Shown piece by piece: positions 53,675 through 63,264 of a DNA stretch of 64,000 nt. How positions within the stretch are numbered: the stretch's first letter is position 1; each line of letters opens with the position of its first letter. The DNA comes from Bog-756 sp963727075 (GTDB lineage Bacteria; Actinomycetota; Acidimicrobiia; Acidimicrobiales; RAAP-2). The stretch covers positions 62,001 through 126,000 of the forward strand of contig CAVSET010000006.1 in the NCBI GenBank assembly GCA_963727075.1, given 5' to 3'. A program made the position numbers and the translations under genes. The notes under the pieces are model-generated. The model was not told the DNA's origin and made no database searches. It saw only the letters and a list, made by a program, of their open reading frames with translations.

Positions 53675-54457
53675 TCAGGTGGGGTGGCCGGACTCGGCCA
53701 GGAGCTTGGCCGGGTGCCGGCCGTCGACATAGCCGATGAACGGTGGGTAGATGTTGTAGCCGAGCAGCTCCTGCAGGCGGGGCGGCAGAAGCCTCACCTC
53801 GCTCGGCGGCACGGCCAGGACATGGTTCTCGACCGGCCGCAGCCACCCGACGGCGTAGTGCAGGACCACGCCCAGTCGGGCCCGTTCGGTGCGGTTGGCG
53901 CCGCCCCCGTGCCACACGCTGCCCAGGTAGACGAGCGCGCTCCCGGCCTCCATCTCGATCGAGACCGTGGGTGTGTCGGGGCCGGGGCGCTCGTCGACCC
54001 ACCGATGGCTCCCGGGCACGATCCTGGTGGCGCCGTTCGCCTCGGTGAAGTCCTCGAGAGGCCACATGACGTTCACCACCAGTTCGCCATGGGGGCGGGG
54101 GACCGGGTAGACGGCATCGTCGGGGTGCAACACCTGGGCGAGCTCGCCCGGACCGATGGCGATGCCGGCCGGGGCGCTCAGCTGGTACTGGCCGAGCACT
54201 CGGTCGAGCACCCCGAGGACGAGGGGGTGGATGGCCAGGGCGTCGAGCGAGCGGGTCTTGGCGAACAGGGCGTAGACCCGCTGGGTGTGGCGACCCTCGA
54301 AGTCGTCGCGCCCGGGTGGGGTGCGGACCAGGGCCGACTCGAGCTCGGTGCGGGCCTGGTCCACCTGCTCACGGCCGACCGCACCGGGGATGAGGGCGTA
54401 GCCCGCCTCCTCGAGCGACGAGACGATGCCACCGACGTGCGGGGTGATGTCGCTCAT
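53675..54457 (-). CDS. Phytanoyl-CoA dioxygenase (PhyH) family protein
   Basis: 260 residues, second PhyH-like protein of the window. N-terminal EEAGYALIPGAVGREQVDQA. The iron site candidates are in the middle (VLHPDDAVYPVPRPHGE) and the distal histidine in GSVWHGGGANRTERARLG, with the arginine for 2-oxoglutarate close after it. MWPLEDFTEANGATRIVPGSH is a family hallmark. The proximal HxD is not in the classical HTD form (HPDD). Divergent from the PadR regulator at 54515 (57-base gap), which could control it. Substrate unknown. Confidence 0.87.
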   Translation of the reverse strand: MSDITPHVGGIVSSLEEAGYALIPGAVGREQVDQARTELESALVRTPPGRDDFEGRHTQRVYALFAKTRSLDALAIHPLVLGVLDRVLGQYQLSAPAGIAIGPGELAQVLHPDDAVYPVPRPHGELVVNVMWPLEDFTEANGATRIVPGSHRWVDERPGPDTPTVSIEMEAGSALVYLGSVWHGGGANRTERARLGVVLHYAVGWLRPVENHVLAVPPSEVRLLPPRLQELLGYNIYPPFIGYVDGRHPAKLLAESGHPT

Positions 54458-54514
54458 CTACCCTCCCTTGGGGAATATGTGTCAGTGTGCAATCTTCCAG
54501 AAGGGAATGTCAAG

Positions 54515-55045
54515 GTGGGAGAGCTCAACGCCACGCAGGGTTCGCTTCTCGGGTTCCTCCACGATGGACCGAAGACCGGATGGGACCTGGTCCGCGAGAT
54601 CGAGGCCGGCCTCGACCGCTTCTGGAACGTCACCTCCAGCCACGTCTACCGGGAGCTCCGCACGCTCGAGGGATCCGGCCTGGTGGCGTCGGGACCCCCC
54701 GGGGCGCGTGAGCGCCGTCCGTTCACCATCACCGCCGCCGGCCGGAAGGCCTTCGAGCGGTGGATCGCCGAGCCTCCGGGCCCAGAGCAGATCCGGTTCC
54801 CGCTGCTGGTCAAGCTGTGGTTCGCCCGGCACATCGGGGACGACCGGCTGGAGGAGTTCCTCGACGGCTCCTCGAAGGAGCACGAGCTCCGCCTGTCCTT
54901 CTACCGGGAGGTCGAGCGGTCGTTGGCCCCCGATGACGACCGGGGAACCGTGGTGCGGTTCGGCATCGCCTACGAGCAGGCCGTCCTGCACTGGCTCGAG
55001 GAGACCGCCGCCCGCTCGTCGGGCGACGGTGGGCGTCGGCGCTAG
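54515..55045 (+). CDS. PadR family transcriptional regulator
   Basis: 176 residues from GTG 54515 (GELNATQGSLLGFLHDGP). Winged-helix PadR domain: KTGWDLVREIEAGLDRFWNVTSSHVYRELRTLEGSGLV (recognition helix includes SHVYRELRTLE), wing RRPFTITAAGRKAFERWI. C-terminal helical dimer domain from LLVKLWFARHIGDDRLEEFL. Such proteins usually repress a neighbouring gene in response to a small phenolic or drug. The 57-base gap shared with the divergent PhyH-like gene is the natural target. A longer upstream reading has no support. Confidence 0.88.
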   Translation: MGELNATQGSLLGFLHDGPKTGWDLVREIEAGLDRFWNVTSSHVYRELRTLEGSGLVASGPPGARERRPFTITAAGRKAFERWIAEPPGPEQIRFPLLVKLWFARHIGDDRLEEFLDGSSKEHELRLSFYREVERSLAPDDDRGTVVRFGIAYEQAVLHWLEETAARSSGDGGRRR

Positions 55046-55062
55046 GAGCTGGCGGGGGACCC

Positions 55063-56187
55063 CTACCGGTCGGCGCCGGCCGGGACCCTGGTGGGGGCCG
55101 CCTGGTGTTCCCACTTCCGCTCGATGTCCCCGAAGTGCCAGATGGCCAACGCCACCGCCCACGTCGCCACGAACACGCCGACGATGACGAACCCGGCCCG
55201 GTTCATGTCGAAGTTCTGGAGGAAGCCCCAGAGGCCCCCGCTGAGGCCGGACTCCTTCGCCAGCAGGCCGAGGATCTCGACGGTGCCGATGAACAGGGCG
55301 ACGAAGACCGAAAGACCGGTCATGGTCAGGTTGTAGTAGATCTTCCGCACCGGCCGAGCGAATGCCCAGTCATAGGCGAAGTTCATGAAACAGCCGTCAA
55401 TGGTGTCGAACAGGCACATGCCGGCGGCGAACAGGATCGGCAGCGACAGCACGGCGTAGAAGGGCAGGCCCCCGACGGCGGCCGTGCCGGCCAGCACCAG
55501 CAACGCGATCTCGGTGGCGGTGTCGAACCCCAGGCCGAAGAGGAGGCCGACCCAATACGTCTTGGCCGGCACGTCGATCCGTCTGGCGTATCCCCCCAGG
55601 AATCGGTTCATGAACCCACGGTTGTCGAGCTGTCGTTCCAGTTCGGCGTCGTCGTAGTGTCCCTTGCGCATCTCGCGGGTGACGTTGATGATCGACACCA
55701 GGACGAGCAGGTTCAAAATGGCGATGAGGTAGAGGAAGGTGCCGGAGATCGAGGTGCCGACGATGCTCGTCCACTTGTGCCACCCCGAGGACCCGGTGCT
55801 CACCGCGCCGTTCACCGCCCGGATGCCGAGGTTGAGCGCGATCGCCAGCAGGAAGACGATCGTGGAGTGCCCGAGCGAGAAGAAGTAGCCCACGCTGAGC
55901 GGTCGCTTGCCCTCGTGGATGAGCTTGCGGGTCGTGCTGTCGATGGCGGCGATGTGGTCTGCGTCGAAGGCGTGGCGCATGCCGAGGGTGTAGGCGAGGA
56001 CCCCCGTTCCGAAGCCGAAGACCTCCCCATTGGCCACGTGGTAGCGGCCGCTGGCCGCGGCCAGCAATCCCCAGCCGAGGGCGTTGAGCCCGACGACCGT
56101 GACGGTCATCCCGGCGACCCGTAGCCATTCCTCGGTGGTCAGGCGGTCGCGGAGCCTGGCGATGCGACCTGGGGGATCCTGGAGCAC
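55063..56187 (-). CDS. Nickel/cobalt permease (NiCoT family)
   Basis: 374 residues from GTG 56187, eight membrane helices. The NiCoT signature RHAFDADHIAAIDSTTRKL in helix 2 (HAxDADHI binds the metal) and FGLGFDTATEIALLVLAG in the middle match HoxN/NixA-type secondary transporters. SLGHSTIVFLLAIAL, SIVGTSISGTFLYLIAILN and LPILFAAGMCLFDTIDGCFM are also typical. Imports Ni2+ or Co2+ for urease, hydrogenase or cobalamin. No such enzyme lies in the window. It converges with PadR (18-base gap); regulation not apparent. Confidence 0.93.
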   Translation of the reverse strand: MLQDPPGRIARLRDRLTTEEWLRVAGMTVTVVGLNALGWGLLAAASGRYHVANGEVFGFGTGVLAYTLGMRHAFDADHIAAIDSTTRKLIHEGKRPLSVGYFFSLGHSTIVFLLAIALNLGIRAVNGAVSTGSSGWHKWTSIVGTSISGTFLYLIAILNLLVLVSIINVTREMRKGHYDDAELERQLDNRGFMNRFLGGYARRIDVPAKTYWVGLLFGLGFDTATEIALLVLAGTAAVGGLPFYAVLSLPILFAAGMCLFDTIDGCFMNFAYDWAFARPVRKIYYNLTMTGLSVFVALFIGTVEILGLLAKESGLSGGLWGFLQNFDMNRAGFVIVGVFVATWAVALAIWHFGDIERKWEHQAAPTRVPAGADR

Positions 56188-56310
56188 GTTCGCCCTCCGG
56201 TTCGGCGGTGCCGTCCAACGTCCTGCCACCGTAGGGCAACTGCGAATGGTTTGCAAGAAGCCCCGGAGGCCGGGTTGGGCGGGCCGGCCGGGTCGGGCCG
56301 GACGGCGTCG

Positions 56311-57258
56311 TCAGGTGCCCGTCAACGCCGAGACCACCGGACCGAGCGCTTCCCAGCTGTCGCCCTCGATCGACCAGTAGGAGATGCCGTACTCCTCTCG
56401 GCGCCACTGGAGCTCCTCCTTCATCTCGTCGAGCGTGCCGAGCAGGGCGAGCGGGATGTGGAGGGCGTCCTCCGCCCCGATGCCGAAGTGAGGCGCCATG
56501 GGCCCGACCACCCCGGCTGCGTCGTCGGTGACCATCACGAAGCCGATGAGGGCGTTGAGCTCCAGGTCGTCGAAGCGGTCTCCCGCCGCTTCCTTCACCC
56601 ATGACACCTTCTCCCGGGTCCGCTCCGGCGTGGCGTTGGGCGCCGTCTCCGCCCCTCCGGTGCCGGCCACCAGGTTGACGTTGATGCTCACGATGTCCGC
56701 ATGACGGGCGGCGAAGGAGAGCACCCGCTTGCCGCCCCCGCCGATGATCAGCGGGGGACCGGGTCGTTGGACGGGGCGGGGCCAGAGCGTGTGCTCCTGC
56801 ACCCGGTAGTAGGCGCCGTCGAAGGAGAACGGGCCATCGGTGCGCAGCAGGCCCTGGAGCACCCGCGCTGCTTCCTCGAACCGCTCGACCCGCACCTTGG
56901 GCTCGTCATAGGCGATCCCGGTCTCCTCGTAGTCGGTCCGCATCCACCCGGCGCCGAGGCTGAGCTCGAAACGTCCCTGGCTGAGGACGTCGAGCGTGGC
57001 TGCCTCCTTGGCCAGGACGCAAGGGTGGCGGTAGTCGTTCCCGAAGACGAGGGCGCCGACCCGGAGGGTGGTGGTGGCCGTGGCCGCCGCCGCCAGCGCC
57101 GGGACCGGGGCCAGCTGGTCGCCGAAATGGTCCGGCATCAGCAGGGTGGAATAGCCGAGGTCCTCGGCCCGACGGGCCTGCTCGGCCCAGCCCTGGGCCG
57201 AGCCTTCTGCCGCCCTCCCCAGTTGCGCGGCGAAACGGAACTTGCGATCGTGTGCCAT
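56311..57258 (-). CDS. LLM class F420-dependent oxidoreductase
   Basis: 315 residues, (beta/alpha)8 flavin/F420 luciferase-like monooxygenase family, the TIGR03621-type group common in F420-making actinobacteria. Start ATG 57258 (AHDRKFRFAAQLGRAAEG). Marker blocks: LGYSTLLMPDHFGDQLAP, GALVFGNDYRHPCVLAKEAATLD, GRFELSLGAGWMRTDYEETG, PLIIGGGGKRVLSFAARHAD. F420 dependence is inferred from the family. Next to the SpoIIE gene on the same strand, but 40 bases apart. Confidence 0.9.
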   Translation of the reverse strand: MAHDRKFRFAAQLGRAAEGSAQGWAEQARRAEDLGYSTLLMPDHFGDQLAPVPALAAAATATTTLRVGALVFGNDYRHPCVLAKEAATLDVLSQGRFELSLGAGWMRTDYEETGIAYDEPKVRVERFEEAARVLQGLLRTDGPFSFDGAYYRVQEHTLWPRPVQRPGPPLIIGGGGKRVLSFAARHADIVSINVNLVAGTGGAETAPNATPERTREKVSWVKEAAGDRFDDLELNALIGFVMVTDDAAGVVGPMAPHFGIGAEDALHIPLALLGTLDEMKEELQWRREEYGISYWSIEGDSWEALGPVVSALTGT

Positions 57259-57298
57259 CGCCCCATCGTGCCCCAGAGGGGCCGGCGGCGTCCGGCCG

Positions 57299-59626
57299 TC
57301 AGGTCCGGGGAACGAACGAGCGCAGGGCGAGAAGGGCGACGTCGTCGCCCCGCTCGGGGGGGAGCATGGCGACGATCCGGTCGCAGACCGCGGCCGGGCT
57401 CATGTCGTCTCCCTCGCTCACCTTCATCAGAGCCTGCATCCCCTCCTCCACGCCTACCTCCCGCTCGTCGATCACGCCGTCGGTGTAGAGCAGCAAAAGG
57501 TCACCTCCGTCGAGCTTGATGTGCACGTTCCTCGTTCCGCAGCCGGGGCTGCCGAGCGGCACCCCGGGGGCGACCGGCACATAGCGGGCGGAGGACCGCT
57601 GGACGAGCAGGGGCGGGTAGTGCCCCGCCGACGCCAGGACCAGGTCGCCGGTCGCCGGGTACATCAAGCCGAAGAGCCCGGTGGCGATCCGATCGAAGCC
57701 GAGCAGCGCCCAGCTCTCCTGTAGGGCTTCGACCAGGGCGGTGGGGCTGTCGACCTGCCCGGCCAACGTGCGCGCCGCACTGCGCAGGTGTCCCATCATC
57801 GCCGCCGCCTCCCGGTCGTGTCCGGCCACGTCCCCGACCATGAAGCCGACCGCCCCGTTGGACAGTTCGGCCAGGTCGTAGAAGTCACCCCCCACCTCCA
57901 GCCCGCGCGTGGCCGGGAGGTAGACGGAATGGATCTGCATCCCCGGGATCTCGGGCAGGCGCTGGGGGAGCAGGCTCTGCTGCAGCGTGTGGGATGTCCG
58001 GAGCGTGTGCTCGTAGCGGCGGGCGTTGTCGATGACGGCGGCGACGTTCTCGGCCAGCTGTTCGGCAAAGGCCACGTCCTTCGGGCCCAAGGGCCCGGTC
58101 GTGGACACCAGTGTCAGCGCGCCGACCACTTCCGACTCGCGGTTGAGCGGCACGGACACATACGATCGGAACCCGAGCGTCCTGACCAGTCGGAGGTGCT
58201 GGTCGTCCCTCGTGGTCTCCCGGAGGAAGTCATCGCTCATGTGGTCGGACCAGTGCGTCCGGCCGGTCCTGATCACGATGGCCGCCGGATGGTCCCCGCC
58301 CGATCCGGGAGGGTAGTCCGAGCCGAGCCGATCGACCAGCGGCTGGAGCGCGTCCTGGCGGTGGCGGGCCACCATCCGTCGGAGGTCGCCGTCCTCGCCG
58401 ATCACGTCGATCAGGCAGATGTCACCGAGGACGGGCAGGGCCATCTCCGCCAATCGGTCGAGCGTGTCGGTGAAGTCGGAGCCTTCGGCGATCACCCGGC
58501 CGGCCCGGACGAAGAACTGGCTGATCTCGGCCAGGGCCAGCTGGTCGGCGTGCATGCGGGCCCGGTCCATGGCTTGAGCCGACTGCTCGGTGACGGCCCG
58601 GAGGAAGTCTCGCTCGTCGTCGGCGAACACATGGGGGGATCGGTGGGCGACGATGGTGACACCCACGCATTCGTCCTGCACCACCAGGGGGAGGGCGGCC
58701 CAGCTGGCCCGGACCGACTGCTCCTCGTCCAGCATCCAGGTGCTCTCGTGATCGCTGACGAACAGGGTGTGCTTCTCGGCGACGGCGTCGGCCAGCTTGC
58801 CGAACTTCTCGAACGACATGTGGGCGTAGGGCTCCGCCAGGGGGAGCCCTGCCGGCGTGGGGACCAGCTCGAGATGGTCGTCCCGGACGAGCCAGAAGTT
58901 GCTCCAGGCGATGGCGGTGCCGAGCGCGTCGGTGCTCAACGAAGTGGTCAGAGCGGCGGCGATCTCATCGAGGTTGGTGGCGGCGTGGAGACGCGAGGTG
59001 ATCCGCTGGAGCCGGGCGAGGTGATCGGCGTCCCGCTCCGCCCGGGCGCGGGCTTCGCGTTCCCGCTCGAAGGCACGGACCCGCTCCATGGCCCCGGCCA
59101 GCCGCTCGGCCATCAGCTCGAGGAGCTCGACGTCGATGCTGGTGAAATCGTGCCGTTTTCGACTGCCGGCATAGAGCACACCCAGCAGGCGGTCGTCGAA
59201 GAGGATCGGCACCGCGGCCACCGAGCGCAGCCCGCTGTCGCGGAGCACCGGCGAGACGATCTCGAAGGTCGACAGATCGTCGAGGATGGTCGACCGACGG
59301 GTGGTCATGACCTGTCCGGCCAGTCCCTGGCCCGGGCGGATGCCGAGGTCGAAGGTGGTCTCCTCGCTCAGGCCCGAGGACGCTCGGGCCACGAGCTCGT
59401 CGCCGGCGTCGTTCGCCAGCAGGACGGAGACCGCATCAGCTCCCATGGCCCGCCTCATGGTGACCAGGGCGGTTCGGAACAGTCCGTCGAGGGCGCCCCC
59501 CGTCCGGGCCGTGGAGGCGGACTCGGTGATGTCCCGCCACCAGCGTCCGCCCATCTCGCCGGCGATGCGGGCGGCGCGTTCGGCGGCCACCAACCGCTCC
59601 ACCTCGCGGGACCCTCGCCTTGTCAT
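57299..59626 (-). CDS. SpoIIE/PP2C phosphatase with three GAF domains
   Basis: 775 residues from ATG 59626 (TRRGSREVERLVAAERA). GAF 1 at about 45-190 (LRSVAAVPILFDDRLLGVLYAGS), GAF 2 at about 210-370 (ASWAALPLVVQDECVGVTIVA), GAF 3 at about 385-545 (FRSYVSVPLNRESEVVGALTLV), then the SpoIIE domain (SLLPQRLPEIPGMQIHS, RGLEVGGDFYDLAELSNG, VGFMVGDVAGHDREAAAMMG, LLLLYTDGVIDERE, PPERGDDVALLALR) with the aspartates that bind two Mn ions. Order GAF-GAF-GAF-PP2C fits a sensor that dephosphorylates an anti-anti-sigma protein. An anti-sigma-type ATPase exists at 4.4-5.3 kb, but partnership is not shown. Confidence 0.93.
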   Translation of the reverse strand: MTRRGSREVERLVAAERAARIAGEMGGRWWRDITESASTARTGGALDGLFRTALVTMRRAMGADAVSVLLANDAGDELVARASSGLSEETTFDLGIRPGQGLAGQVMTTRRSTILDDLSTFEIVSPVLRDSGLRSVAAVPILFDDRLLGVLYAGSRKRHDFTSIDVELLELMAERLAGAMERVRAFEREREARARAERDADHLARLQRITSRLHAATNLDEIAAALTTSLSTDALGTAIAWSNFWLVRDDHLELVPTPAGLPLAEPYAHMSFEKFGKLADAVAEKHTLFVSDHESTWMLDEEQSVRASWAALPLVVQDECVGVTIVAHRSPHVFADDERDFLRAVTEQSAQAMDRARMHADQLALAEISQFFVRAGRVIAEGSDFTDTLDRLAEMALPVLGDICLIDVIGEDGDLRRMVARHRQDALQPLVDRLGSDYPPGSGGDHPAAIVIRTGRTHWSDHMSDDFLRETTRDDQHLRLVRTLGFRSYVSVPLNRESEVVGALTLVSTTGPLGPKDVAFAEQLAENVAAVIDNARRYEHTLRTSHTLQQSLLPQRLPEIPGMQIHSVYLPATRGLEVGGDFYDLAELSNGAVGFMVGDVAGHDREAAAMMGHLRSAARTLAGQVDSPTALVEALQESWALLGFDRIATGLFGLMYPATGDLVLASAGHYPPLLVQRSSARYVPVAPGVPLGSPGCGTRNVHIKLDGGDLLLLYTDGVIDEREVGVEEGMQALMKVSEGDDMSPAAVCDRIVAMLPPERGDDVALLALRSFVPRT

Positions 59627-60136
59627 CGCACCTCCGACCGTGCCCACCGGCAACCACATCCGCTGGGCAACGAGCTGGCTGGCGGCCCACCCGCAGTCGA
59701 GGGACCCGGTCCGAGCGGTCCGACCACTGCGGTCGACCCGCCGCGAGCTGGCCTGTCCGCCCAGCCTGCCACATGGCGGCAGCCGGTTCGACCGGGAGGC
59801 ACGACGACCCGACCGCGCCCGGTCCTCTCAAGCCGCTGATGCACGCCGCCGCCAACAGCCACATGGGCCCGGTCGAGCCGGTCGCCCGTCCCGCTCATAC
59901 CCCCCGAGGGCGGGTGGGAGCAGCCGGCACCAGCCCATCTCCTGTCAGATCGCATGACAGTCGCGTCCTTCGTTGTGAGCCCGGTCCCGTGCCACCTTGC
60001 GGGGCTATCGACCGGCCGCGGTGCCGACTTGAGCGGATCCCGTCGGGGAGCAACGGTCGCCAGGCGATCGATCGCGTCGGCCGCACGCGACCGGTCGGAC
60101 CCCGGGGATCGAAGGACAGCCCGATATGGTGAGAGC
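59627..60136. other. Divergent intergenic region, no gene seen
   Basis: About 510 bases between the SpoIIE-type gene and the LigD-like gene. All frames here are short, Arg/Pro-rich and match no family. It must contain both promoters. No palindromic operator stands out. Confidence 0.5.
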
Positions 60137-61148
60137 GTGGCTGCCAAGGACGTGCGGGTGGTGGAGATCTCCGGGCAGGCCGTCGAGATCTCCAACCCGG
60201 GGAAGGTCTACTTTCCCGAGTTGGATGCCACCAAGCTCGACCTGGTCGAGTACTACGTCGACATCGCCGACGCGCTGATCGTGTCGGCCTCGGGTCGTCC
60301 GGCACTGCTCGAGCGCTTCCCCGGGGGAGCCGGCGGCAAGTCCTTCTTCCAGAAGCGGGTCCCCGCCGGAGCGCCGGCCTGGCTCCGCACCACCGTGGTC
60401 AGCACGCCGAACGGCACCACCTCCAACGCCCTCGTCGTGGCGGACGTGGCCCACGTCCTGTGGGCGGTCAACCTGGGCTGCCTCGGCCTGCACCTGTGGC
60501 CGTTCCGTGCCGACGACCCGTCGCACGCCGACGAGCTCCGCATCGACCTCGACCCTCAGCCGGGCACCTCCTTCGACGAGGCCCGGCTGGCCGCGGCCCA
60601 CGTGCGCTCGCTCCTCGGTGAGCTCGGCATGGTCGGCTATCCGAAGACGACCGGTAACCGGGGCCTCCATGTCTATGTCCGGCTCCAGCCTCGTTGGGAC
60701 AGCTTCGAGGTCGCGCGCCGCCGCGGTGGCATTGGCCCGCGAGCTCGAACGGCGACATCCCGACCTGATCACGGCCAACTGGTGGAAGGAGGAGCGCGGG
60801 GAGCGGGTCTTCGTGGACTTCAACCAGAACGCCCCCCACAAGACGGTGTTCGGCGCCTGGTTCGCCCGACCGAGGATCGGCGGTCAGGTCTCCACCCCCC
60901 TGCCGTGGGACGAGGTCGACACCGTCGACCCAGAGGCCCTCACCATCCGCACCGTGCCCGACTTGGTCCGGCGGCGGGGCGATCCCTGGGCGGCCATCGC
61001 CGACGAGCCCCAGTCCCTCCAACCCCTGCTGGTCATGGCCGCCCGGGACCGGGCCAAGGGGCTGCACGACGCGCCCTGGCCCCCGGAGTACCCCAAGCAG
61101 CCCGATGAGCCGAGGCGGGTGGCCCCGAGCCGCGCCCGGCGGGAGTGA
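60137..61148 (+). pseudogene. LigD-type polymerase/primase domain protein, one frameshift
   Basis: Prim-Pol domain of bacterial non-homologous end joining. From GTG 60137 (AAKDVRVVEISGQAVEISNP) with the family's VEISNPGKVYFPELDATK. Catalytic Asp-x-Asp in ELRIDLDPQPGTSFDEARL and the third acid in RVFVDFNQNAPHKTVFGAW, plus TTGNRGLHVYVRLQP. The frame slips at about 60712; the sequence then continues as AAAVALARELERRHPDLIT and runs to 61148. Repaired length about 337 residues, normal for a stand-alone LigD polymerase domain. Overlaps the next start by GTGA. Synthesises short DNA or RNA patches at broken ends. Confidence 0.88.
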
Positions 61149-62167
61149 GCCCGTTGGACCCGGCGGCGGCCCTGCGTCGCATCGCCTACTTGCTCGAGCG
61201 GGACGGTGCCGAGTCCTACAAGGTCCGCGCCTTCCGCCATGCCGCCACCGCCATCGCCGAGCGCCGACCCGACGACCTGGCCGGGATGAGCGCGGCGAGC
61301 CTCCAGAGCATCCCGCACGTCGGCAAGACCAGCGCCCAGGTGGTCGCTGAGGCACTCCGGGGAAAGACGCCCGCCTATCTCGAGGCCCTCGAGTCGGTGG
61401 AACGGCCAGAGGTCACACCGGCCGCCGCCGAGCTGCTCGACCGGTTGCAGGGCGATTGTCACAGCCACTCCGACTGGTCCGACGGCGGTAGCCCGATCCG
61501 CGATATGGCCGAGGCGGCCAGGGAGCTCGGCCATCGCTACTGGGCGCTCACCGACCACAGCCCTCGGCTCACGGTCGCCCATGGTCTCGACGCCGCCCGC
61601 CTCCGTCACCAGCTCCAGGTGGTCGAGGAGCTGAACGCCGAGCTGGTGCCGTTCCGGATCCTCACCGGCATCGAGGTCGACATCCTTGAGGACGGCTCGC
61701 TCGACCAGGACGACGCACTGCTCGCCGAGCTCGACGTGGTGGTGGCCAGCGTGCACTCGAAGCTGCGCATGGACGCCCGGGCGATGACAGCCCGGATGTT
61801 GCGTGCCGTCGAGAGCCCCCACACCGACATCCTCGGGCACTGTACCGGCCGGATCCTGGTGGGCCGGGGTCGCCCGCAGTCGACGTTCGACGCCGAGGCG
61901 GTCTTCGCCGCGTGTGCCTCGACGGGCACGGCCGTCGAGATCAACTCACGCCCCGAGCGCCTCGATCCGCCCGAGGAACTGCTGTCGCTCGCTCTGGCGC
62001 TCGAGTGCCCGCTGGTCATCGACACCGACGCCCATGCGCCGGGCCAGCTCGAATGGCAGCGGAACGGGTGCGAACAGGCCGCCAAGGCCGGCGTGCCGGT
62101 GGAGCGGGTCATGAACGCCCTCCCCATGGACGACTTCCTGGCCTGGACGTCGGGTCACGTCGGGTGA
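61145..62167 (+). CDS. HhH-PHP domain protein (DNA polymerase X-like C-terminus)
   Basis: 340 residues from GTG 61145, overlapping the LigD-like stop by GTGA. Residues 5-100 form the helix-hairpin-helix/8-kDa-like module (DGAESYKVRAFRHAATAIAE, LQSIPHVGKTSAQVVAEALRG). Residues about 105-335 form a PHP phosphoesterase with QGDCHSHSDWSDGGSPIRDM, YWALTDHSPRL, ILTGIEVDILEDGSL, ASVHSKLRM, DILGHCTGRIL, INSRPERLDPP and DTDAHAPGQL, that is, all nine metal-binding histidines and acids. It lacks the nucleotidyl-transferase centre of PolX. Likely a nuclease or phosphatase that trims 3' ends before polymerase and ligase act. Confidence 0.92.
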   Translation: MSPLDPAAALRRIAYLLERDGAESYKVRAFRHAATAIAERRPDDLAGMSAASLQSIPHVGKTSAQVVAEALRGKTPAYLEALESVERPEVTPAAAELLDRLQGDCHSHSDWSDGGSPIRDMAEAARELGHRYWALTDHSPRLTVAHGLDAARLRHQLQVVEELNAELVPFRILTGIEVDILEDGSLDQDDALLAELDVVVASVHSKLRMDARAMTARMLRAVESPHTDILGHCTGRILVGRGRPQSTFDAEAVFAACASTGTAVEINSRPERLDPPEELLSLALALECPLVIDTDAHAPGQLEWQRNGCEQAAKAGVPVERVMNALPMDDFLAWTSGHVG

Positions 62168-62194
62168 GCGGTGAGCGCCGGATACCATCGGTCC

Positions 62195-63262
62195 GTGACG
62201 CTCCCCGTCGTGCCCCCGGTGGCTCCGATGCTGGCCAAGCTGGCCCGGGAGCTGCCCGAAGGGGAGGGGCTCTTCTACGAGCCCAAGTGGGACGGGTTCC
62301 GGTGCATCGTCTTCCGGGACGGTGACGACGTGGTCCTGGGCAGCCGCAACGAGAAGCCCCTCACCCGGTACTTCCCCGAGCTGGTGGCGGCGCTGGGTGC
62401 TCAACTGCCTGAGCGATGCGTGGTCGACGGCGAGATCGTGATCGCCGGGCCCTCCGGGCTCGACTTCGACGCCCTTTCCCAACGGATCCATCCGGCTGCG
62501 TCCCGCGTCCGCCTCCTGGCCGAGACCACACCGGCCGCCTTCGTCGCCTTCGACCTGTTGGCCCTGGCCGACAGGGACCTCCAGCCCGAGCCGTACGCCG
62601 AACGGCGCCGGGCGCTCGAGCGGGCGCTCAAGAAGGCGCGGGCGCCCGTCCACCTCACGCCGGTGACCACCAGCCCGGACACGGCCCGCGACTGGTTCTC
62701 GCGATTCGAAGGGGCCGGCCTGGACGGGGTGGTGGTCAAGGCGGGCGACCTCCCCTACCAGCCGGCCAAGCGAGTCATGCTCAAGGTCAAGCACGAACGC
62801 ACCGCCGACTGCGTCGTCGCCGGGTTCCGCTGGCACAAGGAAGGTGGCGTGGTCGGGTCCCTCCTCCTCGGGCTGTTCGACGAGGACGGGGTGCTCCATC
62901 ACGTGGGGGTGGCCTCGGGGTTCAGCGCCGCCCGACGGGTGGAGCTCGTCGATACGCTGGCTCCCTACCGGAAGGGGTCCACGACCGGGCACCCGTGGCT
63001 GGCCCACCAGGAACCCGACGGCCGGATCCCCGGTGGCCAGAGCCGATGGAGCGCCGGGAAGGACCTCAGCTGGGAGCCGCTACGGCCCGAGCTGGTGGCC
63101 GAGGTGGGCTACGACCACCTGCAAGGGGACCGGTTCCGCCACGCCACCTCGTTCGTCCGGTGGAGGCCGGAGCGCGACCCGGAGTCCTGCACCTACGGGC
63201 AGCTGGACAGCCCGGTACCGACTGAGCTCGAAGAGGTGTTCGGCACCCCCTCCCGGCGCTGA
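62195..63262 (+). CDS. ATP-dependent DNA ligase (LigC/LigD type)
   Basis: 355 residues from GTG 62195 (TLPVVPPVAPMLAKLARE); GTG 62171 is a second option. Adenylation motif EPKWDGFRCIVFRDGDDV with Lys 31 as the covalent-AMP site. Motif III VAFDLLALADR, motif IV LDGVVVKAGDLPY, motif V RVMLKVKHERTADCVV. C-terminal OB-fold continues to SCTYGQLDSPVPTELEEVF. Works with the adjacent LigD-type polymerase and PHP protein. No Ku gene in the window. Stop is 3 bases from the end of the convergent exonuclease gene. Confidence 0.93.
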   Translation: MTLPVVPPVAPMLAKLARELPEGEGLFYEPKWDGFRCIVFRDGDDVVLGSRNEKPLTRYFPELVAALGAQLPERCVVDGEIVIAGPSGLDFDALSQRIHPAASRVRLLAETTPAAFVAFDLLALADRDLQPEPYAERRRALERALKKARAPVHLTPVTTSPDTARDWFSRFEGAGLDGVVVKAGDLPYQPAKRVMLKVKHERTADCVVAGFRWHKEGGVVGSLLLGLFDEDGVLHHVGVASGFSAARRVELVDTLAPYRKGSTTGHPWLAHQEPDGRIPGGQSRWSAGKDLSWEPLRPELVAEVGYDHLQGDRFRHATSFVRWRPERDPESCTYGQLDSPVPTELEEVFGTPSRR

Positions 63263-63264
63263 GC

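Noticed and set aside
53537..54514. Long in-frame extension ahead of the PadR regulator
   Set aside because: It only reads through the antisense of the FAD oxidoreductase and PhyH genes; PadR similarity begins at GTG 54515.
57788..59839. 683-codon open frame opposite the SpoIIE-type gene
   Set aside because: Shadow frame; the GAF and SpoIIE motifs are on the minus strand.
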